Assembly: GCF_000426245.1 (NCBI RefSeq)
Contig: NZ_AUEZ01000004.1
Span: 124,001-188,000, forward strand
From: Bradyrhizobium sp. Ai1a-2
GTDB taxonomy: Bacteria > Pseudomonadota > Alphaproteobacteria > Rhizobiales > Xanthobacteraceae
Reading direction: 5' to 3'
Length of the DNA: 64,000 bases
Shown here: positions 13,075 to 19,223 of the stretch, piece by piece
Layout of the letters: each line of letters begins with the position of its first letter
Numbering within the stretch: position 1 is the first letter of the stretch
Program-made: the position numbers and the translations under genes
The notes under the pieces: model-generated
Databases searched by the model: none
Told to the model about the DNA's origin: nothing
The model's input: the letters and a program-made list of their open reading frames with translations, nothing else

Positions 13075-13086
13075 TTCGAACCCTCG

Positions 13087-13431
13087 CTAGTTGAGCGACA
13101 TTCCCTGTCGCAGTTTGAATTCGATCGTCGCGCCGTCGATGGTGTCGACGTTCACGCGCAGCGCCGAGATCGGCACGATATAGTTGCCGGTAATCGTCTT
13201 ATTCGATCCGACAGGGAATTGCGGGTCGGTCGACCAACGCACGTTCGCCAGATTCGAAGTGCCATCCGACTTCGATAGATCGTCGAGGGTAAACTCGACG
13301 CTGTATTTGGTGTTGACGCCCGGGCTGAGGATGACGACCTGGACCGCGACAAGGCCAACGAGCATCGGGTCGAGATTGAATGGTCCCGTGATGCCTGCTT
13401 GCGTGATCGTCGCATTGCGAAACAGCGCCAT
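13087..13431 (-). CDS. Beta-rich phage-type hypothetical (114 aa)
   Basis: An almost entirely beta-type sequence (LVGLVAVQVVILSPGVNTKY, then KTITGNYIVPISALRVNVDT) of the kind seen in small phage structural or decoration proteins. No signal peptide. It is 4 bases downstream of the 56-aa gene. A structural role is a guess from composition. If correct it would be the only virion-type gene in the element. Confidence 0.6.
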   Translation of the reverse strand: MALFRNATITQAGITGPFNLDPMLVGLVAVQVVILSPGVNTKYSVEFTLDDLSKSDGTSNLANVRWSTDPQFPVGSNKTITGNYIVPISALRVNVDTIDGATIEFKLRQGMSLN

Positions 13432-13435
13432 GAAT

Positions 13436-13606
13436 TTAACCTTTGTCCCTTACGGCGGGCGGATTGGACGTTGAGCGCGTTGATCGGATGATCGCGTCGG
13501 CGGGCTCCCAGAAAACGTGCCCAACCGGCTTGTTCGCAGGCTTGGGGATGCGTTCGGCAGCCGCGTGTGCAGGCTCTTTTTTGATGATGTCAGGGGTCAC
13601 GCTCAT
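13436..13606 (-). CDS. 56-residue hypothetical protein
   Basis: ATG at 13606 overlaps the stop of the 13603-14277 gene by 4 bases, and the TAA at 13436 is 4 bases before the next ATG. Pro/Ala/Lys-rich with the segment KPVGHVFWEPADAIIRSTRS. No domain recognised; coupling at both ends supports it as a gene. Confidence 0.6.
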   Translation of the reverse strand: MSVTPDIIKKEPAHAAAERIPKPANKPVGHVFWEPADAIIRSTRSTSNPPAVRDKG

Positions 13607-14277
13607 GCGACAGCCTCGGCAACATTTGCGGCGGCGTTCACCTTCGGCTGCTTCGGCTTCGGCGTGACGAGCAATTCAATGAGATCGGCGTCGTTTCGGA
13701 TTGCTGCATGCAGCGCCGCGACAGCCAACGCGAAAAAGTCATTCGACCCGCTTTTCTTCATGGCGAGCGCTGCCCGGCGGATGGTTTCCTGCGGCCAATA
13801 AACCGATTGACCCGTCGGCGAAGGAAGGTCGCGCCGCTTGATGCGGTGGCTGTGCTTGGAATCTGACAGGCCGAGGCTCCGCCGCCAATGCACCCAAACG
13901 CCGTGCGGATGGTTGTGCCTGCGCTTGCTGACGTCGTCGAGGCCAGCGCGCCAGCGCTCGATGGCGTCGAGGTTATCCATCATCTGGAAAACCCAATATC
14001 GTTCTTGTTGCCGGATGCTTTCGAGGCCGGTGTCGCGCAGCCAGATGGCCATGGCAGCGGTGTATTGTTTGCCGAAGGGTCGATTAGTCCCGGCGAGCTT
14101 GAAGCATTGGGCGCGGCCGATGACGAGCGCGCGGCCAACCTCGACCCAATCATCGAACGTCGACACGGTGCGCTGGCAGATGCGTTGCCACGCGTCGCGG
14201 CCAGCGGCGATTTGGTCGGTGTCGCTCGATCCATTCGACGAAACAGTGAGATAGCTTGGCTGCAAGTTCGTCCCCAT
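13603..14277 (-). CDS. Hypothetical protein (224 aa)
   Basis: Helical N-terminal half with several Trp (GRDAWQRICQRTVSTFDDWV, RQQERYWVFQMMDNLDAIER), a basic middle (KRRHNHPHGVWVHWRR), then an Ala-rich end. It resembles small-phage or island proteins of unknown role. The start may be the ATG at 14277 or the TTG at 14286; neither has a good binding site. It heads the minus-strand group 14277-to-12916, divergent from the plus-strand group starting at 14398. Confidence 0.6.
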   Translation of the reverse strand: MGTNLQPSYLTVSSNGSSDTDQIAAGRDAWQRICQRTVSTFDDWVEVGRALVIGRAQCFKLAGTNRPFGKQYTAAMAIWLRDTGLESIRQQERYWVFQMMDNLDAIERWRAGLDDVSKRRHNHPHGVWVHWRRSLGLSDSKHSHRIKRRDLPSPTGQSVYWPQETIRRAALAMKKSGSNDFFALAVAALHAAIRNDADLIELLVTPKPKQPKVNAAANVAEAVA

Positions 14278-14397
14278 GCTCCGCAAACCGTAACAGGCAC
14301 TTTCGCTTTAACGTCTTGCATCAAAGATGCGGGACAACGCTTTGAATGCGTGGTAGTTTCTGCCGTCGCTGAAGATTGGTCAATCAGGGAATTCGCG

Positions 14398-14589
14398 ATG
14401 GCATATCCGACACGATACGAAGATGCATGCGCGGCCATTTGCGCCGCGCGCGAGCAGGTTGCCGAGGCGATGGAAGGCTATTCGCAGGGCGGCAGCCTCA
14501 GCGCCGTAAATCGCGCACAGCGAGCGCTCGCCGATGCCCATGCCTCCTATCGCGAAGTTTGCGGCGGCAACGTTCCCGATCGTCGGTGA
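14398..14589 (+). CDS. Small Ala-rich hypothetical (63 aa)
   Basis: ATG at 14398 preceded by CAGGGA. The product is helical (YEDACAAICAAREQVAEAME) and probably a coiled coil. First gene of the plus-strand run to 17449. Function unknown. Confidence 0.6.
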   Translation: MAYPTRYEDACAAICAAREQVAEAMEGYSQGGSLSAVNRAQRALADAHASYREVCGGNVPDRR

Positions 14590-14660
14590 CGCGCCGGGCT
14601 TGCGCCGAGCTTGATGTCAACCGCGCAGCCGCCCATCCCCCTTTACAAGGAGTATCTGTA

Positions 14661-15050
14661 ATGGCGCTCGAAATTCAAAAGGTTCACGCCCGGAGTATGG
14701 AAGCGTATGACGCTGCGCTCGCCGACCACAACGCCGCTTACCTAAATGCAGTGGCTACAGGGGATGTCAACGCGGCGGCGGACGCGGCGATGTTCATGGC
14801 GGCAATCCAGGCAAACCGAGCGAACCTGAACGCCTTGGCCCATCAAGCGCTCAATCCTCCGCCGCCACGGGTGCCGACAAACCAATACGGACTGACAGCC
14901 GAAGAACAGGACATCGCGCACTCCTCGTTCTCCGACCCGAGGATGACGAAGGACGACATGGAAAAGTTGTACGCACACAACAAGCAGCGCTATTGGCACA
15001 TGCGCCAGACCGGCCAATACAGCGTTGATCAAGGTTCGCTGAAGAGGTGA
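14661..15050 (+). CDS. Phage-type protein with LTxEExDIA module (129 aa)
   Basis: An AAGGAG site lies 9 bases upstream of the ATG. The N-terminal 65 residues are helical and Ala-rich. The C-terminal part (from about residue 77) reads LTAEEQDIAHSSFSDP, then MEKLYAHNKQRYWHMRQTGQ. The same arrangement ends the 276-residue protein encoded at 15959-16789, so a module is shared. It may be a docking segment for a common partner. No family recognised. Confidence 0.7.
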   Translation: MALEIQKVHARSMEAYDAALADHNAAYLNAVATGDVNAAADAAMFMAAIQANRANLNALAHQALNPPPPRVPTNQYGLTAEEQDIAHSSFSDPRMTKDDMEKLYAHNKQRYWHMRQTGQYSVDQGSLKR

Positions 15051-15054
15051 ACCG

Positions 15055-15384
15055 ATGGCATTGACGTTTCGCAGCACGATACCGGAACGGTACGAGATCA
15101 TCGGAACGGACATTCACGGCCGCCGCCGCAACGTGGTGGCGACGAAGCGCGATGGCGACTTCAATTGGAGCGTGCGGCTGCAACACCCCAACGGGGAAAA
15201 TTGGAGCCAAACGTACCATGGCAACCAAGTTCTCGACGTCATGGCAAATTTGCTGGCGTCTCGGGATATGGAATTCAGGCAGGACAGATACAACGGTGAT
15301 CGGCGGACTGAAATCCGTGACCCCAACCGGCCCGTTTATGACGGGACGGACTTCGCCGCGAACAGACCCCGGAGGTGGATTTAA
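15055..15384 (+). CDS. Hypothetical protein (109 aa)
   Basis: Starts 5 bases after the previous stop. The first 50 residues are beta-rich (FRSTIPERYEIIGTDIHGRR). The remainder is charged, ending PVYDGTDFAANRPRRWI. No domain recognised. Probably co-translated with its neighbours. Confidence 0.65.
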   Translation: MALTFRSTIPERYEIIGTDIHGRRRNVVATKRDGDFNWSVRLQHPNGENWSQTYHGNQVLDVMANLLASRDMEFRQDRYNGDRRTEIRDPNRPVYDGTDFAANRPRRWI

Positions 15385-15387
15385 TTC

Positions 15388-15687
15388 ATGTCACGCCAAG
15401 AGCGCTTGAAGGAATATGCCAACCCGCGCCGCGAAGCGAATTGGGACGGCGCGGCTTCTGACAAGGCCAATCTCGATCGATGGGCGGCGCGCGCCAGCGA
15501 GAACAGCGCCATCGCGCCGCGCGCGCGATCGGGCGAGGTGCGACTGCCTGATACCGGGATGAATGTGCACGACAGCGCCGCGCCGCCGCGTCGAGATCGC
15601 GGCGTTGATGCGCGGATGAAGGCGAAGGCCGATCTCGATACCGACGGCGGCTCGTCCTACATGCGCAGCATCAGGCGCAACGCCTAG
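15388..15687 (+). CDS. Low-complexity charged protein (99 aa)
   Basis: Rich in Arg, Ala and Asp throughout, with no hydrophobic core, so probably disordered (KEYANPRREANWDGAASDKA). It starts 4 bases after the previous gene. Function unknown. Confidence 0.6.
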   Translation: MSRQERLKEYANPRREANWDGAASDKANLDRWAARASENSAIAPRARSGEVRLPDTGMNVHDSAAPPRRDRGVDARMKAKADLDTDGGSSYMRSIRRNA

Positions 15688-15701
15688 TTCGGAGCAGGTA
15701 A

Positions 15702-15935
15702 TTGAACAGTTTGTGGGTCCCTGACCCGGGCGAAATAAATCAGCACCTGTACGAGACCATTCTGACGCTGCTGCAGGTTATCGACGATATCGACGCCCGC
15801 ATCGAAACGCGGGCTGAACTCGCAAACATCCGTCAAAGGGCGATAGACGATTTGCGGTTGATTGATCTGCTCCTCGCCGAGCGAACCGCTATTCGCAAAG
15901 CCCGCGATGCCGTCAGGCACGGCATCGGCGATTAA
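15702..15935 (+). CDS. Helical hypothetical protein (77 aa)
   Basis: Opens with TTG at 15702 after a GGAGCAGG site. The body is one long helix pattern (HLYETILTLLQVIDDIDARI and LRLIDLLLAERTAIRKARDA), suggesting a coiled coil. Same binding-site sequence as the next gene. Function unknown. Confidence 0.6.
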   Translation: MNSLWVPDPGEINQHLYETILTLLQVIDDIDARIETRAELANIRQRAIDDLRLIDLLLAERTAIRKARDAVRHGIGD

Positions 15936-15958
15936 CACCTAGCAATCGGAGCAGGTCT

Positions 15959-16789
15959 TTGCGGCACCATCGTTCTAGAATTCGGAAGTATGCCGACGGC
16001 GGCGCTGTGCCGATGCCCGAGCCCGCTCCCTCGGCGGCGAGCGAGCAGAGCCCGGCGGCGAGCGCGGATGTACCGCCGCCGCCGGAGCCAGGCCCGGATG
16101 ACGCGATCAAGCGCGCGCTCCAAGATCAGCAGCGCGCCGAGGAAACGGCACGGCAGCCGGAGACCATCGAGCAGCATATCGATCGTCTGCCGATCTCCGA
16201 ATTCAAAAAGAACTTCCTCCGATCGCATCCCGAAGTGCTCGGCAGCGAGGCGGCGCGCCTCGGCTATGAGGCAGCCATGAAGGCTGGCGTTCCTGACGAT
16301 ACGGAACAGATGAACGGCTTCATCTTGGAAGCCATGCAGTTGGGCGCCGAGCGAGAGGAGCAGCATCGGCAGCAGTTTCGCGCCGACGCCGCGCGTCGCG
16401 CTGCCGCCATCGCAAGGCCGCCGACGGAGCCTGACATCGAGCGTGAAGCGGAAAAGCTGGGCAACGAGGCTTCAGCGTTGGGCCTGATCGATGCCGCCAC
16501 AACCATGCCTGAAGACATCGCCGAACGTTATGCGCCAGAGCCTCAGCGGCGCCGTCCGGACATGCCGATCGTGGCGGGGGTCAGCCGGGATGTCCCGTCG
16601 TACTCCGGCCAGATGCAGAGCAGGGCGACTCAAATCACGTTGACCCCCGAAGAGCGCGACATTGCACGCCGATCGTTCACCGATCCAAACCTCTCCGCTG
16701 GCGAGAAAGAGAGGATGTACGCGCAGAACAAGGTCAAGCTTCAGCGTCTGCGGGCACAGGGCCTCTATCCCGAGCGGGAGCGCGGGTAA
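15959..16789 (+). CDS. Large phage-type hypothetical (276 aa) with LTxEExDIA module
   Basis: TTG start at 15959 after GGAGCAGG, the same arrangement as the preceding gene. The N-terminus is Pro/Ala-rich and disordered, the middle helical (QHIDRLPISEFKKNFLRSHP and later segments), and the C-terminus carries LTPEERDIARRSFTDPNLSA then ERMYAQNKVKLQRLRAQGLY. That last module recurs in the 14661-15050 protein. The length and disordered head suggest a scaffold-like or adaptor protein. No domain assignment is possible. Confidence 0.65.
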   Translation: MRHHRSRIRKYADGGAVPMPEPAPSAASEQSPAASADVPPPPEPGPDDAIKRALQDQQRAEETARQPETIEQHIDRLPISEFKKNFLRSHPEVLGSEAARLGYEAAMKAGVPDDTEQMNGFILEAMQLGAEREEQHRQQFRADAARRAAAIARPPTEPDIEREAEKLGNEASALGLIDAATTMPEDIAERYAPEPQRRRPDMPIVAGVSRDVPSYSGQMQSRATQITLTPEERDIARRSFTDPNLSAGEKERMYAQNKVKLQRLRAQGLYPERERG

Positions 16790-16977
16790 TGTTCAGCGAC
16801 GACCCCCGGGTTCATCGCGCCGTGGAACGGCTGATGTTGTGTGATCTCTGCGCGAACCCGTACAGGCAGCCGGAGAAAGCCCCAAGGGAGCCGCTGACCG
16901 TGGCGGATGTCATCTGTGCTATCCGCCAGCGGTTTGGCCATCTCGCGGCGTTAGGCCTCCGGTTGAGTGTGCACTGA
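16789..16977 (+). CDS. Small CxxC protein (62 aa)
   Basis: The ATG overlaps the previous stop by one base (TAATG). A CDLC motif lies near residues 18-21, with a helical C-terminus (DVICAIRQRFGHLAALGL). A single CxxC may bind metal as a dimer. Function unknown. Confidence 0.6.
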   Translation: MFSDDPRVHRAVERLMLCDLCANPYRQPEKAPREPLTVADVICAIRQRFGHLAALGLRLSVH

Positions 16978-17186
16978 TGGCGATTCCAACCCGAGAAGAT
17001 TACGCCCTCGCCGAGATCGACAACCTGCACGGCAATGTCATGGTCCGGCTGAAAAACTTCCGTTGGGCCAATGCCAGGGTCAAGGACCCGGCGGCAATCC
17101 GCGAGGCGTTGGTGGCTTATGTCGACGCCGTCACGGCCTTCGTGAACGGGGACGAAAAGGCTGAGGCCGATCGGCAGGCCGATTGA
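16977..17186 (+). CDS. Hypothetical protein (69 aa)
   Basis: The ATG overlaps the previous stop (TGATG). Helical, acidic C-terminus (AYVDAVTAFVNGDEKAEADR). Opening IPTREDYALAEIDNLHGNVM. Translationally coupled on both sides. Function unknown. Confidence 0.6.
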   Translation: MAIPTREDYALAEIDNLHGNVMVRLKNFRWANARVKDPAAIREALVAYVDAVTAFVNGDEKAEADRQAD

Positions 17187-17449
17187 GACAGGACCTCTAC
17201 AAGCCCGGTCAGCAGACGGCCAGCCGGAAAGAGCAGTTCCGGACCCTCAATCAATTCATCTTCGATCGTGGCGGATGGGTCACCTCGATACCCGGCGAGG
17301 CCGAACTGCGCTTCGAATGCCTGCCGGGTTCCACGGTCGCGGCGGAGCTTCGGGACGTTGGGCATGACGTCCGGGACGATGGCGAGGGCGAACGCCTCAT
17401 CTGCGACGTTATCGTTCGCGTCGTCCAATACAGGTTCCGGATGGGTTGA
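17183..17449 (+). CDS. Hypothetical protein (88 aa)
   Basis: Opens with a TTG overlapping the stop of the previous gene (ATTGAG). It has a compact alpha/beta pattern (FRTLNQFIFDRGGWVTSIPG then LRFECLPGSTVAAELRDVGH) and ends IVRVVQYRFRMG. Last gene of the plus-strand run. Function unknown. Confidence 0.6.
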   Translation: MRQDLYKPGQQTASRKEQFRTLNQFIFDRGGWVTSIPGEAELRFECLPGSTVAAELRDVGHDVRDDGEGERLICDVIVRVVQYRFRMG

Positions 17450-17548
17450 CACGCCTTCGCAATTGTCGTGTCAGCGGAACAAGGCAATTCAGGGGGCTGC
17501 GTGTTGTCAGGATCGAAAAAATTGCGGTTACACGCCAGAATGAAAAAA

Positions 17549-17565
17549 GGCGCCTAGTCGGCGCC
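17549..17565 (-). terminator. Rho-independent terminator for minus-strand cargo gene(s)
   Basis: GGCGCC-TAGTC-GGCGCC followed on the minus strand by six T residues (plus-strand AAAAAA at 17543-17548): a textbook stem and U-run. It ends the minus-strand transcript coming from 18658. Confidence 0.75.
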
Positions 17566-17727
17566 CTCTTCTTCCTCATTCTTTAACGCCTCGTCACGAA
17601 CTGTGCGACTCGGCTCGGACCTTCGGTGGGCTTCGGAATAGATGTGTCCGTACCTTAGTAATGCATCACGACGCTGTTGGCGCTCCTGCGCCGTCTCCCG
17701 CTTTGGGGGCTGGGCTATCTGAAGCAT
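17554..17727 (-). CDS. Small charged protein overlapping the protease-like gene end
   Basis: An ATG at 17727 opens a 57-residue frame (LQIAQPPKRETAQERQQRRD, then acidic ending KNEEEEGAD) whose stop falls inside the terminator hairpin. It overlaps the end of the upstream gene by 62 bases, unusually long. The sequence is highly charged and may be real or a chance frame. Confidence 0.35.
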   Translation of the reverse strand: MLQIAQPPKRETAQERQQRRDALLRYGHIYSEAHRRSEPSRTVRDEALKNEEEEGAD

Positions 17728-18658
17728 CGCTATTGTTCCTCTGAGATGCATTGCTCGTCTTTCGTTCTCGTTCGGGGACGGGCTGGCCATCATACCCTAG
17801 CATCGTCACCAACCGATCGCTACCGGATTTCGGTATAAGAACGTCCATCACTCGGGCGTTCACGATCTTCATCAACGCCGGAGTCGCGATATCGACCCGC
17901 TCAAAAAGCTCCCTTGTCTCTTCAAGGTCGATAACAAAATCGTGCGATGGATAGTCATAAACGAGTCGCTGCAACGCACCCTTCTTTAGATTCTTGAACT
18001 TACGGTTAAGTCGCTCGCCGTAATGTACAGCGATCCTGAGGTCCCGGTGGTCTTGGCCTAGCGCCTCTGGATTGATCTGCTCGTATATCGGCGCCATCAT
18101 CCGCGACGAAATGCCAGCGGCAACATCGGCAGCCGCCCGGAACGAAACTGCGGTTCCGCTCCTGCTGATGATTTCCGTCATGAAGTGCTCGAACAGGTCA
18201 AAGCTGTGAGATTTCAAGTCTTCAAGGGCGGAGCGCGTCGTGAGACCGGAGCGACGGCCGGCAAGTTCATCCCGCTTGAGCAACTGTACGTCTAGCGGAC
18301 CCATTTCTCCGAAGGGGCTGACGAACACCGCGTTTGCGGCACTAACTAGAAGCGTGCCGGCGCTTTTGCACTCGGCAGGCAAGAAGGCCACCACGTCCTC
18401 ATAAACGGTCTGTAGAAAGCGGGCGGTCCGATAGGCAGCATTGGCGGAGCCGCCGTAGGTCACCAGAATCAGAACGACATTTTCGTTCCGCTTCAACCGA
18501 TTGACGCACCCCATTACTTCCGGGAACGTACCGTGTGTAATATCCTCGTTCACTAAGAGGAAATCGTAGCCGGACGCGAACTTGTCTTGCGGCTTCTCAC
18601 CGCGCTCTACGTCCGATCTACCGTTCATGCGCCTCTGCGGCTTAATCTGATCATTCAT
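17666..18658 (-). CDS. SDH_sah-type (ClpP/SppA-fold) serine protease-like protein
   Basis: 330 residues from ATG 18658. The core matches the serine dehydrogenase proteinase/ClpP-SppA fold: the oxyanion Gly-Gly in ILVTYGGSANAAYRTARFL, the probable nucleophile Ser in ECKSAGTLLVSAANAVF, then SPFGEMGPLDVQL. The C-terminus (from about residue 290) is a Ser/Pro/Ala-rich tail. These proteins are membrane-linked or soluble serine proteases of poorly known role. It is the last gene before the tRNA end, the usual cargo position of islands, and has its own terminator. A defence or host-interaction role is speculation. Confidence 0.75.
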   Translation of the reverse strand: MNDQIKPQRRMNGRSDVERGEKPQDKFASGYDFLLVNEDITHGTFPEVMGCVNRLKRNENVVLILVTYGGSANAAYRTARFLQTVYEDVVAFLPAECKSAGTLLVSAANAVFVSPFGEMGPLDVQLLKRDELAGRRSGLTTRSALEDLKSHSFDLFEHFMTEIISRSGTAVSFRAAADVAAGISSRMMAPIYEQINPEALGQDHRDLRIAVHYGERLNRKFKNLKKGALQRLVYDYPSHDFVIDLEETRELFERVDIATPALMKIVNARVMDVLIPKSGSDRLVTMLGYDGQPVPERERKTSNASQRNNSDASDSPAPKAGDGAGAPTAS

Positions 18659-18804
18659 AGCGATACTTTTTGAGTGGAACTTTGAGGAACCGCGCTTTCT
18701 ACCGCGCGAAGATGCGCCGATGCAATACCGGTGGTTGCCGGAAAGAGCGCGCCCCGACGATAGCTCGCCCATCACTTTCACGGCGCCTCGAACTGTGCGG
18801 GGAC

Positions 18805-18823
18805 TGCTACACCGGTGCTACAC
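18805..18823. repeat. Integrase arm-type sites, right end
   Basis: TGCTACAC at 18805-18812 and GGTGCTACAC at 18814-18823 repeat the motif found at 3704-3747, about 70 bases inside the right att copy. After excision the two clusters would flank the core as P and P' arms. They are the strongest sign that both ends belong to the same integrase. Confidence 0.65.
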
Positions 18824-18889
18824 AGGTAGGTCACCGATCGAATGACGCGGCTAGTGTCGGGGATAAGATTTTGTTTATATTGCTATTTT

Positions 18890-18965
18890 TGGTGAGCGCG
18901 GAGGGACTCGAACCCTCGACCCCATGATTAAAAGTCACGTGCTCTACCGCCTGAGCTACGCGCTC
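18890..18965 (-). tRNA. tRNA-Lys (anticodon TTT), attachment site
   Basis: A complete cloverleaf: acceptor GAGCGCG/CGCGCTC (5' end at 18965), D arm GCTC/GAGC, anticodon arm CGTGA-CTTTTAA-TCATG with anticodon TTT, T arm GAGGG-TTCGAGT-CCCTC, discriminator A and an encoded CCA (18892-18890). Its 3' 46 bases are duplicated at 3541-3586, so it served as attB. The gene was rebuilt intact by the integrated element. Confidence 0.96.
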
Positions 18966-19223
18966 ACTTTCCGAAACCTGACGACGTTCCAGGCCGTCAT
19001 CCCGTTCCAGTTCTTGTCTGACCATGATCCGCCGGAAGCCGACTTCCGCTTTTCCGGATCATGCTCCAGCCCGCGCTGTGTAGGGGGCGGGGCCCGGCGG
19101 GTCAATAGCGCAGAGGACGGCAAATGCGTGATCGCGCGGGCCCAGGATTTCCCTGAGATAGCTGGCGGTTAGCCTCGTTCCTTCAAGCCTGGCCACGAAA
19201 TCGATCCACCGCCAGATGGCGAC

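Larger units (their letters stand above)
3541..18935. mobile_element. Integrated 15.4-kb element at tRNA-Lys, satellite-like
   Basis: Bounded by 46-bp perfect direct repeats (3541-3586 and 18890-18935), the right one being the 3' end of an intact tRNA-Lys gene. A tyrosine integrase lies just inside the left repeat, and GGTGCTACAC-type repeats lie inside both ends. Genes include an AlpA-like protein, YefM/YoeB, a resolvase-family recombinase, DUF5681-like, PC4-like and winged-helix proteins, and many small phage-type unknowns. I find no portal, major capsid, tail or large terminase gene. Size and content fit a phage satellite or a remnant island. The satellite label is inference. Confidence 0.8.

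Noticed and set aside
13087..13431. Major capsid or tail gene
   Set aside because: Only 114 residues and beta-rich; too small for a major capsid and no adjacent structural genes.
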